NCBI RefSeq assembly: GCF_026151205.1
Contig: NC_087075.1
Span: 6,032,858-6,096,857, forward strand
DNA from: Bolinopsis microptera
Taxonomy: Eukaryota; Ctenophora; Tentaculata; Lobata; Bolinopsidae
DNA length: 64,000 bases
Reading direction: 5' to 3'
Made by a program: the position numbers and the translations under genes. The notes under the pieces were generated by a model, which was given only the letters and a program-made list of their open reading frames with translations, was not told the origin of the DNA and did not search any database. Below are positions 13,311-38,400 of this stretch, piece after piece; position 1 is the stretch's first letter, and each line of letters opens with the position of its first letter.

Positions 13311-14071
13311 TAAATTCTTGCTACTCCAGTCCCCTAAGATATATGGTCTAAAGTTCGCGCTAGTTATATTTATAAAATATGTTTTTGTCTGCTTTAACTG
13401 ATACTAAATAAAATTGTTGTTTTCTTGAAATTGTTGTTTTCTTGACTGTTCAGACATGATATAATCATTATAATGACGAATTTTCAATTCTAATTCAACT
13501 ATGCTGCTACACATAACATTGAAGCTCTTTCTTTTTCATACTTGTGTGTTGCTTCTCTCTCTACTCTTGGCCAAGCCTGAACTTAAAATTTTTCGTTGCC
13601 CTGACATAACAGTGTCAGTTAAATATAGAAAAGAACTCGTCTGCCTGATTCCTGGTTCAGGGTCACAACTTTTGGCTATAATGTATGTTGGCACAATGTA
13701 GATCTCAAATTCTGTAGAGGCATCCTCCAGTACACATTTGGGGGAACATAAATCATTTAAGGTAACATTAAGATTGATTAGAATATACTTACAACTTTAT
13801 TGATCAACTGATTGACTGATGTTGTGAACCTTCACAAAAATTTTTGGTAGGCTCCTTCATCAATTAACCATCAGTCACTGTTTCACAATAATTCGCTTGA
13901 ATCGAGATTGCGAAGATATAATCAAATCTTTAGTGTTTATGGACCTCTGGAATTGGTTTTAATGTTTAAGCAGCGTTTTACTTTGACCTACGGCCTTTCG
14001 ATAACTTACCTGGCTCGCCAATCCCTGTGCGCGGCGTTCTTTTCATGCTTCCTGAACAGGAAGCTATTTAA

Positions 14072-14528
14072 CGGGTGATACTTGTAAAATATTTGTTTTC
14101 AAAACTCGGCGCGCGTCTTGGTAGGTTATAAACCTACAAGAAGCTATAAGGATAGCATAATTTAGAGCAATAGACTACGGACTAGCAAGTATATAGTTGA
14201 TCAACGATGTCCACCCTTCCAGATCGTTGCTCTGCAAATCAACAGAGCAACGATCTCATTTGTAGCGCGATGCACTACTGGGTCGCGCCGCGCATCAGAT
14301 AATTCTTCTCGGTAGATCGGCGAGATGCACCACTGTGCCTCACCGAGCTGCGAAGGATTGACATCGTGAATCAACGATCTCATCGAACTTCGATGCGAAG
14401 TAATAATGATAGTTTGCGCGGCGCGTCGAAGCGACGAAGTCACGTCCTCCAAGCAAACAGCAATACAAGCAATACAAGCTAAGTAATGATATGGAACACT
14501 GGAACAGATATTTTACAAGTATCACCCG
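14072..14528. mobile_element. TTAA-flanked MITE, CGGGTGATAC family
   Basis: The ends CGGGTGATACTTGTAAAATA and its inverse (TATTTTACAAGTATCACCCG) are directly flanked by TTAA on both sides. The interior is GC-rich and contains GTAGGTTATAAACCTACA and several CGCGCG blocks, with no transposase. Related ends recur near 32858, 33190, 33325 and 50597, so this is a dispersed family, probably mobilised by a piggyBac-type transposase. Confidence 0.8.
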
Positions 14529-14532
14529 TTAA

Positions 14533-14735
14533 CTACATGTTTGACGGATGTTATGTGTTACTCGTCTAAATTTATTCGAAGTAGCGCGCGCCACATTCTT
14601 CTCTACGGCAAGTGCTTCACCTAACCATGTGCTTTCGCGCCACTGCGGGCGCGCGCTACTGCAAGCGCAAGGGCTCTGGATAGAGCAAGCAAGTGCTACG
14701 AAGTAGCGCGATGGGCCAAACCATTAACAATGGTC
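14533..14735. repeat. CGGATGTTACTCGT-family repeat fragment
   Basis: It begins with a TTGACGGATGTTATG block, continues with TTCGAAGTAGCGCGCGCC and ends with CCATTAACAATGGTCAA. The same modules build the inverted-repeat element at 49109-49648 and the block near 33540-33580. It directly follows the TTAA MITE, so the two families have nested or adjacent insertion sites here. Confidence 0.6.
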
Positions 14736-15412
14736 AAGCTACATATATAATCATGATCACAAGTCAATTTTCAGTTTTTCTATAATATTAGAAATTAATG
14801 GTAGTTTGTATTTTAATTCGACATATTTCATATCAATGATTGATGATAGACATTTTTTTTAAAACAAAATTTTTTTAATATTTTGCTCGATAATGGATAA
14901 GCAAAATCGTGTGGGAAAATCGTGCAATAAACTAACTTGATGGATAATATTTGTAGGTTATAACTTACCAATGAAATGAAATAAAGACGCGAAACAAGTT
15001 GTCATTGACATACGTTGCATGCCACTTTTCGCGCGCGAAACATGTATCAAAGTTGTCACGTCGATTTATTTTTAAAGTTAAACCTCCTTTATGCACTAAC
15101 TTTACCTTTATAAAATTTTAAAAACCAACTATTGATTCCATTTGTTTGACTATCAATTATTGATTCCACATATTCTCAATTGTAAATTACCTGGCTGCGG
15201 GCACGCTAATCTCAATACAATGCGCGGCGTTCTTTTTTAGCTTCTCGCAGTGAGAGACGTGAAAATGCCAGCAATAGACGAGCAAGTAAGCAGTAAGCAA
15301 GCTGGATACAATTTTAAATTGCTATACATGGTGCAAAATTTTCAATTTAGAGTTCTCCATAGTACTCTTGATGTTTGAAGACAGTATTATATTATAGTAA
15401 TGACAGTAACTA

Positions 15413-16386
15413 TGATTAATGATAAAATCGAATATATTTTGATTTTGTGCCGCGCATTTTGGGCGCTATTATTATTATGAAATTATTTAAAATCGAGCGC
15501 CCATTGAATCTGATGTTTTTCAACATCTTGCTTGCAAAACACTTGTTTTCCCATTGTCATGTCGTTCGTCACCTAGCTTCATAGCCAAATGTCCTCTCAC
15601 TTGCGTTCTGGTGGCGAAGTAAACCGGTTATTGACATAGTTAATAGTTAATAGTTAATAGTACTATGTCTACAGTATGTACAGTAGGGGTATCCTAGGAA
15701 GTTTCTTGAACTTTTATCAGGATCCCTATTTAAACCTCAATTAAGTTTCCTACCATTCGGCTGAGTCGACCGAGGAGTTCGCATACATCCAATGGATCCT
15801 TAGCTACTCCTCAGTTCATGGCACTCTCAAAGAGTCATTGAATTGAAGTGTGAGGGGTTTGCTTGCCAGTTTGACAATCTCTTGGTCGGGCTCCCATGTC
15901 ATACTGTTTCAGTACACAATTAGTTGAACCATGCGTATAATCCACAATGTGCATGTACTTAATACATGCTATTTGAATTCGTCTTGGTCATGTTATCATG
16001 GTCTAGATCATCCGGCTGAGTTGGCTGTCTTGTTGCGAATTCTCCATTAATTTCTTAGCTCTGGTGATAAATGGTCAGGTTGTTGCAGATCCCTGGTATG
16101 AGCTGAGGAATTCATTAGGTGATGTGGCCCGGAGTTGACCAAACCATGTCGAGATAAATTTACATGTGCATGCAGTCGAATTTCAACCGAATTTCAACCA
16201 CATTCCATGATACCTGTACCTCTTATCCATTCGAGTCTTAATCATTAATCGTTCATAGATAGAGATGCTGTTGCGGTACGCAGTTGTTCAATCTATGAAG
16301 AAGATCTACGGACCGCTCCAATGGGACAGTACCTGGCTCTACAAAACCTGGACTACCTCGTGAGTAATATTTTAAGTTAATGTTAT
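15413..16386. repeat. Segmental duplication, intact copy
   Basis: This is the second copy of the roughly 950-bp segment whose partner lies at 12366-13310, about 3 kb upstream. Shared landmarks in order include GCGCATTTTGGGCGCTAT, TCATGTCGTTCGTCACCTAG, GGGGTATCCTAGGAAGTTTC and GTGATGTGGCCCGGAGTTGA. This copy keeps an intact start codon and first exon at its 3' end, so it is the likely functional upstream region and exon 1. Confidence 0.85.
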
Positions 16387-19300
16387 TATGATGTCATCCA
16401 TCTGCTGTTTTACCCTTTACAATGTTTTACTCCCAGATTGAGTGTAGTTCAGTTTGCTGTTACCGCGTAGTTTACCTTTGCGTGTGTACTTGTACATTAC
16501 TATACAAGTACACTATGGGGGATGACCGCACTTTGACCCGATCCCAGGAGTTGATTAAGGAGTTCAACTATGATCAACAGGAAGATGTGGAAGGCTGTGT
16601 TGCACGCTGGTCCGATCAGTTAGAAAAAGACCTGCATATAGACTACCGTGAAATCGACTACGATAGTCGTGAAAAGATCAAGACTAAGGATAAACAGACT
16701 CTGTCTGGCTGGATTGTGGATGCAGTGGACCTTGTTCGTCGGCAGAGTAGTCAGATGTATCTCTTGAAGGAGATCATCGAGTGCTTCAAGACGGAAGCAC
16801 TAGCAGACAAAGAAAAGGTGATCAGACTGCAGGGCCAGCTGCTGATGCAGAAGGACGAACAACTACAGTTGCTTAAGACGTCTGTTGAGGAGACAGTCCA
16901 AACAACGGTGGAGTCAGGGATTCAGAACTATAGTGCAGCTGTTCAACAGAACAGTGCAAGTGGTGCGGTCTGCAACAGTAAAATCCTGAAGAAGGTGATG
17001 AAGAGTGTGGCTGCAGAGGAGGACAGGAGCAAGAACCTGATCGTGTTTGGGCTGAAAGAAAAGGAGGAAGAACAGCTTCCAGCGCTAGTTACCGCAGTTT
17101 TGGAGGAGATCGGGGAGAAACCTCACTTCGAAGCGACTAGAGTCGGTTGGAAGAGGCCAGGTAGTACGGCTATCCGACCAGTCAAGATCACCGTCCCAAG
17201 CTCAACAGCGGTTCATCAGATTCTGATGAAAACAGGGAGACTGAGGGAGACGCACAAAGATGTATGGATATGTCCAGACAGATCCAGCGAAGAACGAGCA
17301 ACAAGGAAGCATCTGGTCACTGACCTGAAGAAGAAGAGGGCGGAACAGACTCATCTCGACCACTACATCCGGTACGGGAAGGTATGTAGCCGTGATAAGA
17401 AGTCATCATGAGTTACACTCTCGGACAATGATCAGTATATGAAGGAGTGATGATTATTTTAAGAATTTTCAGACGTTATCTGTATTTAAGAGACAACTAT
17501 ATATTTTGAATATTTTATTATTTGATTGTTTCACACTTTTCATATTTCATAATTTTATTACTAGGTGGAGGTGATGTTATTGAGACTTTGGGCGGCCATA
17601 AAACTCCTGTTTTGAAAGTTGTCCTCTGTACTTGTTTCACTGACCCACGCTTTATAGCATTTATACATTTCGGCCCATTTTATATGTTTGTTCGACTTGC
17701 ACAGTGGGCCACCATACTATAATAGACGAAAAATTGAGTTCTTTTAAAAGGAATTAAGTAAGTTTTGTATTGCAGTAAAAAATCTTGGCTATTAGATGCA
17801 AAAAACCATAATTGAATTGATTAAATGGCTTTCGCGCAGCGCGTCGGCAAATTTACAAAATTTTTTGACTGCCAATTTTTTCACTTTTGGCAGTCAAAAT
17901 TGGCATAACCCATCATTATATTTCTAAAATTGGCTTAAAACACCGTATATTGACTCCTAATCAAGGTGAAAGTACTCTCTTTGCTTCAATTCATGCAAAA
18001 AACCATGTAATCATATCATTTAAGCTGAATTTTTGGCACGCACTCAATTTTAGGCTTCATTTTTGACTAATTTTTGCTTAAATTTGGCCAAAAAAAGTTT
18101 ATTTGCCTCAGGTTGCCCCACTAATGCATGGTACCATCTGAAAGCTCAGACGATTCTCTAAACAATGGTAGAAGAACTGTTCTGGGTTTTTTTGGGTCTT
18201 TTTCAGAAAAAAATTCCAAAGTTGAAAAAAGGCCCAAATTTGATGGAATTTAGACTTACCTTGCAGATTTGAAAAAAATTATTTTTTCTCAAACAAACCC
18301 CATTTTGAACATCTTTCTTGGCTCTCAATGTCGTGGCCTGGTGCCATGAGGTTATGGGGTACTAAAAAGTGGTCTGTTTTGGAAATATCATCAAAAAATG
18401 CTATTTTTCTGGAATTTTACTGGTATTTTCTGACAATTTCAGAAATTTCTGGCATTCGCGCCCAGTTTTCTGGTTTCAATTTGACATAACTTTGGCTACG
18501 ATCAATATTTTTTCATAATTCAAAAACTAAAATGATCAATAGCCTCAGGACTATCAATTTAAAAACATTCTAAACACATTCAACGATTATCTTTAGCAAA
18601 AACTCTAATTGGATGCCTCTAGACCTACATTTCAGCCATGAAAAATTTCTATGGAATGAGCCAAAAAAATTTTTCTGTGACTTATAAAGGACCAAAATTT
18701 GTTTAAAAATCAATATTCAACTGATTTGAAGTAAAAAATAATGTTTGAAACGATCTAAATTGATCACTGATGGTCTATTATAGTATGACCCCCTATTCTG
18801 GCCCACTGTGACTTGCTGTACATTTGTATATTTGCTATTTTGTAAAAGTTTCAAATCAAATCATCCTATCTCTCTCTTGTACGTTCCTTCGCATGAACTT
18901 AACCGCAACTCAAAGTTACAATCCTAGTCAAAGTCATGGCCCTAATAGGTTGAGGTCATCAGCGAGCTGGGATGGTCCCTTGGCCCAATCCATCAATTTA
19001 GTTCCCATTAAGGTTCTTCTATATCCTTCGCCTCAGATATCGTCACCGAAAGTGGCATTATCAGGCAACTTAATAGCTTAGTTCTTGATGATTTCACAAT
19101 TTTGCATGTACAGTACATTAGAGGGATTAGAAATCTCTTCTCTTTCAAGGAATTCATTAGTGTTTCTGTTCATTCTTCTTGCTGCAATGAGAGTTTTAAT
19201 TCGCCTAAGTGGTCCATAGATACGATTTTTGTCAATTTAGACGATACCTTCTTGATACTCGAATCATCACGTAACATCAATAAATTGATTAATTCGTGTT

Positions 19301-19531
19301 TGTTACTTATTAGTTATTTATAATCATTTAAAATATATAAATACTGATGATTGTTTTTTTTTCAGGCAAGCTAACGTTGCCTACCTCTTTGTTGCTACCT
19401 TTGGAGGCGCACTTATTATGTCAACATACGATCCACTGAAAGGGAAAATGCTCGGAGATCCTAAACATTATCCTGAACACTCCAAACCAGAGCTATTCAA
19501 GCAGAAAAGGTTCCTCGGTTCTGAAGTGTGA
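16295..19531 (+). CDS. Small single-pass membrane protein, mitochondrial type (76 aa), two exons
   Basis: Exon 1 (16295-16359) and exon 2 (19366-19531) join in phase across a 3-kb intron and give 76 residues. The protein starts MKKIYGPLQW, contains LYKTW, then a hydrophobic segment VAYLFVATFGGALIM (about residues 25-39), then a basic/acidic tail ending FLGSEV. Size, short basic N-terminus and one central membrane span resemble accessory subunits of respiratory complexes. The LYKT-plus-span layout faintly recalls complex III subunit 9 (QCR9/UQCR10), but I cannot confirm this. An AG (ACGCAG) lies 11 nt before the ATG. Its intron holds a LINE ORF1-like frame and a TIR element. DDX39B starts 430 bp downstream on the same strand. 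Confidence 0.6.
16515..17411 (+). mobile_element. LINE ORF1-like protein, intact 298-codon frame
   Basis: A single uninterrupted frame from the ATG at 16515 (an in-frame ATG also lies upstream at 16422) encodes an acidic/coiled-coil N-terminal half. The C-terminal half contains RSKNLIVFGLKEKEEE, then an arginine-rich RVGWKRPG stretch, RPVKITVPSS, and WICPDRSSEERATRKHL. That order (an NLIVFGL strand, RVG.K, RPVKV, then SPDRT-EER-R) is typical of RRM-like ORF1 proteins of CR1/L2-type non-LTR retrotransposons. No endonuclease or reverse transcriptase follows. It lies in the intron of the small membrane-protein gene, same strand. It is either a truncated LINE whose ORF1 happens to be intact or a captured gene. 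Confidence 0.65.
17700..18810. mobile_element. Non-autonomous TIR element with CACAGTGGGCC ends
   Basis: The terminal inverted repeats begin CACAGTGGGCC on both ends, and a shared ATACTATAATAGAC lies just inside each. ACTTG directly flanks both ends (17695-17699 and 18811-18815), an apparent 5-bp target duplication. The interior (1.1 kb) is AT-rich with many AAAATTT and TTTTTGG blocks and no transposase frame. It is inserted in the intron of the small membrane-protein gene. Confidence 0.75.
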
Positions 19532-19960
19532 GCCTCTCACTAGTTAGGATTCTGATAAAATGAAAGTGTTAATCGTCTTATAACGATCTCAGAGACTCTT
19601 GGTAAACAGGGGTAAACAGACAATTTATCGTTATGGATAATCGCCTAATTTAATGAGAAATAATGAGAACCATCAATGACTATTATCTTTTGAAGCTTGA
19701 TAAGTCTTCTTATTTTGCGGAGAGACTTTAGTAAGCTTTGTAACTTATTACCCTTTTTGTACATAGATTACACTCACTGATTGATTGGAGAATTTTCAAA
19801 TAACATTTATACTGTAGAGTACTTTATTTTGTAACTTCGCAGATATACATTTAAATTGACCAATTTCGTCGTGTCTTAATGTAAGCAAATCCCCAATTTG
19901 TGTCTTGCCAAAGTAGTGTTCATGTTTTAACCAGTTGCATTGTAGTTAACACTTGCTGAA

Positions 19961-32065
<12,105 letters not shown>

Positions 32066-32474
32066 TGAACTTTTAATAATTTGCTACTTTAATGAGCTGA
32101 ATCTTACCTATATAATCAGCTACAGCTACATTCAATTAGCTTCCGGTAACAAAATACAGGTTTTCTCATGATTCGACCCCGCGTTTCAGTTTGGCCGAGT
32201 CCAAATGTAATTTTATTTTAAGATTATTTAATTATTCTCTATTTTAAGTGTTTGTTTTTTTTGTTGAACAAAAGGAAACAAGAACCTACGAAAATTGTAG
32301 ATTGGGTACGACGTAAGCCATTTTTTGGCTAATCTATCCCTCTACCACTATGCCTTACTCCGTACTGCCATTCTTATGTTGTAGAGAATCATAAGTGTCG
32401 AACAAGTTTAGTAGTTATATTTAAGTACTCGTTCAAAATACAGGAATCTAAACTTACAGAGTAACTAGTTGCTA

Positions 32475-32475
<1 letters not shown>

Positions 32476-32520
<45 letters not shown>

Positions 32521-33200
32521 AACGCCCTAAAAGGCCCTAGACACATCGAAAATCCGAAAAGGGCCCTAGAAATCGGGGCCTTTTGACCCTGACCACTATT
32601 TGATAGTGTTTATGGACCATAATCTCCATGTAAATACACTCAAATAAACATAAAAGTACTGTGCAAGTAGTCAGATAATATCATTAAAGCACTTAGCATA
32701 TATCAAACTTGATGAAATTGAAGTTAATTCTAGGGCCCCAAAAGGCCCTAGACGCATCGAAAATCCAAAAAGGGCCCTAGAAATCGGGGCCTTTTAGGGC
32801 GTTGCCCCCCCTGCTACACGTTGTATATTGTAGGTTTATAACCTACCTTAACGGGTGATACTCGTAAAATATCTGTTCCATATATTGGAACAGACCGTCG
32901 ACGAGTCCAACTCGGCGCGCGTCCTGGTAGGTTGTAAACCTACAATAACCTAAATACCTAGACGCATCGAAAATCCAAAAAGGGCCCTAGAAATCGGGGC
33001 CTTTTAGGGCGTTGCCCCCCCTGCTACACGTTGTATATTGTAGGTTTATAACCTACCTTAACGGGTGATACTCGTAAAATATCTGTTCCATATATTGGAA
33101 CAGACCGTCGACGAGTCCAACTCGGCGCGCGTCCTGGTAGGTTGTAAACCTACAATAACCTACCAAGACGCGTACCGAGTATCACCCGTTTGCCGTTATG
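32476..33200. repeat. Poly-G run and tandemly duplicated repeat cluster
   Basis: A run of 43 consecutive G (32476-32518) begins the cluster. It is followed by a block containing AAAAGGCCCTAGACRCATCG and GGGCCCTAGAAATCGGGGCC, present at about 32521, 32735 and 32955. The stretch 32748-32957 is repeated almost exactly as 32958-33166 (about 210 bp), including a TTAA-CGGGTGATACTCG MITE end and GTAGGTTGTAAACCTACA. No genes. Confidence 0.85.
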
Positions 33201-33319
33201 TTGAATACCTCTTGTGCACTCCGGAAAATCAAAAAGGGCTGCTTTGTGTAATCAAAGAGTTGAAATAAATGAAACTTTTTTTGTTAATTCTGCCAAAATT
33301 TCCGGATTTCCAGGAACCA

Positions 33320-33830
33320 TCTTAACGGGTGATACTCGTAAATATTTGTTCCGTCGACGAGTCCAACTCGGCGCGCGTCCTGGTAGGTTGTAAACCTTTG
33401 TCATACGTTGTATGACCCACCGCGCACGAAGTGCGCGGCTCCCCTCGTATCGTCAGGACGATAGTGAAACGACCGTGGGGGTCGCAACGTGATACAAGTA
33501 AACCTACAAGGAACGACCCCTCTATAGGCAATAGGGCGCGCTACTTCGAAGAAATTTAGAAGAGTAACATCCGTTTTAATTGACGATGTCAGTTCTTCGC
33601 AGCTCGGCGAAGCCCAGTAGCGCATCTCGCCGATCTAACGAGAAGCATTATTGATTGTAGCGCGATGCACTACTGGGTCGCGCGCGCGCATCCAATAATG
33701 CTTCTCGCAACCACGTATGCAGATCGGCGAGATGCGAAGGATTGACATCGTGAATCAACATTATTGAGTGCACGCGGCGCGGCCCAGTGACGCATCATAT
33801 CCATCATCGCGCTACAACATCCGTAAAAAA
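33320..33830. repeat. Nested GC-rich MITE fragments
   Basis: TTAACGGGTGATACTCG begins another copy of the CGGGTGATAC family at about 33324. It is followed by GGTTGTAAACC, then a block with CGCGCTACTTCGAAGAAATT and AGTAACATCCG belonging to the second family. Then come GCGCGATGCACTACTGGG and GAGATGCGAAGGATTGACAT, blocks also present at about 14260-14370. The small ORFs here are repeat artefacts. Confidence 0.65.
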
Positions 33831-34054
33831 CAATCAATTAATCCTGTAAAAATATTTCCGAAATTTGTAAGTTTTCATGTTCAATGTTATTTTTGGTTTT
33901 TCGTAGTCCACACCTAACCAGTGATGTAACGAAGGCAAAAGGACCCCGCCGAATCTATAAATCGTTCTTTGAATGTGAGACAATTTGGAAAAACAATTAT
34001 CTACGGTACTAGCAAAACTGCGAGTTTTGCTCTAGAAACATACTTTTTTGACAT

Positions 34055-34236
34055 TAGGGGTCGTTCACATATTACGTAATCATTTTTACCCCCCCCCCTC
34101 CGTAATCAGTTTTACACATATAATAATAATATAATATAATAGCTATTGTGTCAAAATTACACTAGCGTAATCATTCGGAAACCCCCCCCCCCCCCCCCCC
34201 CTTCAGCTGATTACGTAATATGTGAACGACCCCTTA
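34055..34236. mobile_element. 180-bp hairpin MITE, GGGGTCGTTCACATATTACG ends
   Basis: Inverted ends GGGGTCGTTCACATATTACG / CGTAATATGTGAACGACCCC are flanked by TA. The centre carries C-runs and GTGTCAAAATTACACTAGCG. The same family is present at about 95-262. No coding capacity. Confidence 0.85.
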
Positions 34237-35416
34237 GAGATTTTACAGGCGTATCCCATATCCTTTAAAACATGATAATCTGATTTGTTCAATTTTTGCT
34301 ACACGGACGGCCGGAGTGTGAAAAGGGGTTGCAACGTGTATCGGTTCAATTTTAGAGGGGGCACCAACAGGCAACTGAACGTTACGCCACTGCACCTGAT
34401 CCTTAATTATAATATACGAACTTGGAATCTAGGCTTCCCTTTGTGATCAGTAGTGCGATCTGCAAGGACTCCCCTATACTATGCAACACGAGCTCGGAGT
34501 CGGCTTTTAGACAATTAGATATATCTCCACCGAAAGCGTATCCAATTTGAAACGTCAAATTAAAATATGTCTATAACTTGTATTGATTCTGCACTAAGTT
34601 TTAGCCTCTTTCTGTCCCCAACTTCGGCAGAAATTGGCTACATCTTGGTCAAGTAAATTTGTTACAGTTGCAATAAATTTGCTTAATCACTCACGATGAC
34701 TCATTTACAACGAAAACGCATTATTTAAACTTAAAACCAAACTAAACAATGATTCACGGCCCAGAATGTAAAAATGAAGGCACAAGGCAGGAAGGTATGA
34801 AAATATATCAAATTTTTGACAAAATAAAATTTTTGTTACTGTTAATTACAAGAATTAAAATTGCTTGTTTTACGTTTATTCATAATCACTAACAATTTAA
34901 CATCCTTCCATGATCAAGGAATCATTTGGACAAATATAAATGCGTGAAGTTGGGGGAGCCTTGGCATGACACCTACGTACCCAAGGTGCTTGATGAAAAT
35001 AGGGATGCGGTGCTCATGACCATTTGAGTAAATGGGCATTTTCCGGCCAAAATCGAAAACCATAAATAAGTATTTCTGATACCATACTCTGGGCTGAGCT
35101 TGATAATTAAAGGACGACTGAACATACATTAGCAATATCAAGAGGAAATAGGAATCACAAAATCAATCAAATATCATAATCAACCAAAAAAATCTGACAA
35201 AATGAATTTAAACACTACATGATATACAGTAAATTTAATACAAAACCGTCTTACAAGGGGTGTTTGATGACGACGCAAAATTATTCAACTAGTCCAATTT
35301 TATGAATTACAGCCAGACATCAAACGTTTAATTAGCAGTTGCCCAAAATTATTCTAAAACAGTGTTAGATAACGACACCATGGTAATTAATGACGTAACC
35401 ATGGTAATTAATGACG
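34237..35416. other. Gene-free interval downstream of ALG10
   Basis: No coding exon recognised. It lies between the convergent ends of DDX39B (about 32 kb) and ALG10 (35417). A short GACGTMACCATGGTAATTAAT tandem-like motif sits at about 35380-35420, against the ALG10 stop codon. Confidence 0.5.
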
Positions 35417-38400
35417 TCACCACATAAATCGCTGAGGGTTAGGAGTTAGAGAATCCGTGATCTCCCAGTCAAAAGTTTTGTTGAGGAAGATTTTGACAGT
35501 GACCAGGTTAATCACGGTGTACTGACAGAGTTCCAGGAATAACACCACCCACGAGTGTTGCGGCACGTGCAGCCTAGGAGTATTTATTGTTTAGAGACAT
35601 ACGTTCGACTAATATTGAAAATAATCTTATATTTATATTCAATGAGACTAGGTACCTAGTATCGAAGCTGAGCATATTTTTTCTGACTTCTAAGAATAGC
35701 GATTGTTAAAGAGGTTCAACAATCGCTATTCTTAAAGGTCAGAAAATAATAAGTCAGAAAATAATTAATAATAATAATAATCGACAAAAAAAACTCGAAA
35801 AACACTTTAACTAATCAATTTACCGATAATTAAGTAATTAATTATCCAATATTAGCCCTAATCACCTGTACAGCAGATAAGGTAGGATAAAGTATCTGAA
35901 CTCCAGCAAGCCCTGCGGTACAATCTGACTAGCCACGCAGAGGAAATAGAGCAGAGTGAAGAACTTGGAGTGGACCGTTGAAAGGAGGGCCACAATGTTT
36001 AGGAATGTGTAGAAACATACCGGGAGGAGGTAGTACATTGTGTAGGACGTCCGACTGAAGTGATTTGTTAGATAGATTGGGGACTTAATACACTACTTAC
36101 ACTGAACTAGATATGAAGTACTTAATTCACTTGTTAAAAATTACATAAGTTATGTAAGGGAGGGGTTGGGCAAATTTTATCAATCCAACATGCCGTGAGA
36201 GATGAAAATTAATAAGTCCATTAACCCCTGTGTTATAATTAAAAATTAAATTAGAAGGTACATTTACAAACCAACTTACTTCAGGATTTTTCGCCAGATG
36301 TAAAATGTATAGTGTCTGTTATCAGCCAGAAGATAGGGATGCTCATATCGGAAGAAGTAAAGAGCCAAAACTGCACTCATGAAGAAAAGTAACACGTGTA
36401 CAGGCCTGAGATAACAGTTAATATCATTTAACTGGTGAAACGGTGAACTAGGATGGAAGTTACAAATTTGAGCACATTAAATTAACAAGAAAATATGTAA
36501 TTATTAAGCAAGATGCATGGGAATTTAGAAACTGTCTCACTTAAAAACGTAGTAAAGTACAGTGAGATGACTGTGTCGTAGCCGTTGGATCATGTGGGGT
36601 AAGGAAAATGCAGTAAGGAAGAGAAGGAAATAGAGAAACTGAGGGAAATGTAGAACTGCTGTGTGGGCGCTCTTGTCACCTGAGGGTAGGAACAGGGTTA
36701 ACTTTAAGTGCGGGTAATTCTTGAAAAATGTCAGTGAACTAACACGTTCGAAATTATAACTTTTGACACAATTTCAATTAGGAAATAATATCCCAGAAAT
36801 ATGTCAAGTTGTTAGGAATGAGTACTTACCGACAACGATACCACCGTTTAAGACAATAAAAACACCGAATCCAGCGAGAACCATCAGATAAGGTAGGAGT
36901 AAAAGCAGATACTGCCAGAAATATCTCAATATTACTTTAACAGCTATTTCCATTTGAGAGAAGAAATCATCGCAATGCTCTAGTAATCCTCGATTTTCGA
37001 TGTCCCTAAAAGTAAAGTATGTTAAGGCTCAGAAAGGAGAGCTTATTTCTAGTCAAAGTTGGAGGAAACGGTAATTGAGAAGAGATGGACAAAGAAGGCT
37101 TTATCTTTACCACTGACCTAATAACTACAGTTCCAGCGGTAAAGCCGACCCATATAATGTTTGTTTGCCGAAATAAAACTGATATGGCGCCCAGCTGAAA
37201 ATAGCAGAGGATGGATTTATAATCATGGTATGGAAAGGCAGGTCAAATGTACATAAGACGGCTAAAACAAGTGGTGGATGTTAAAACGCGCGTGCGCGCA
37301 AAATTTTATGCTTCGAAAATGTTTGAATTCTGTGCATTACACAGATAAAGTTGCTCAGCGCGCTACGTTTACGTGACACATTTAGCGACTAGACTGTGAC
37401 CGGCCCTCGTCTTCACTTACCATGGCAGATTTCAGATGATGGTTTCTGATAGAACAACTGTAACTAGCTAATACAAATAACACACTTCCAACATCAGTAT
37501 AATATAGAAGGTTGTAGAAGTAAAGTAAAGGAAAGCAAGTCAGCACCAGACTGTTCATCATGCAGCATGTTCGGTGTATCGGCTGTATACCTAAACCGGG
37601 ATCATCCTGAAAAATAAAAATTCATAAGATACCGCGCTAGTAGATAATTTTATCTAAAAAAGGAGTAATATTTGACTGGAAGTTTTTGAAATGAGAGATA
37701 ATTTCTGTCAACAGTACACTTCAATATAGCAGTGTGAATAAGTACACGAACTTACCTTTAAACGACGAGATAGCTTCCTGAATATCGTGTACATAACTAC
37801 AAATATCAATACTGACATCACTATGTTGACAAACCTGAAAAAAGAGATAACATTAATTATCATAACTAAGAAATTGCATACAACTAATCACGGAGAATGA
37901 ACGTTTGCCGTTTAATACACAACATCAGATTGAAATCTTAAATTTCATTTTCAAGACAAAAACTATCCACAAGTGGACAAACCTTAGTTTTTCCAGAGAG
38001 CAATACTCAATGTTGGGTTTACCAGTCATAAACCCTGCACAATGTGCAATAACTGCGTTCAGTAAATACAAGCCAGGTAGCGTAGTTATCTTGCTGTCCC
38101 ATACTGTCCAGTTTCCTGCGCAGAAGTGTTGCGCCTGGCGCACGTGGAATACTTCGTCCTGAAAACAGCAGGGTGTTAGTTCGTCAGCAGGGTGTTAGTT
38201 CGTTAGTATATATTAGTTATCTTAGAGCGTAGAGGTAGCATTCGACTGACAATATTATTGTATCAGAAAGTGAAACATACACGCTCCAAAACTACATCTG
38301 CCATGTGTAAGTTTTCAGCAACATTCAAACGAGAAACACGCTAAAATGTCTAAGTAACCTATCTATTCATTTATAAAAGTTTATTTACTTATAAAATTAA

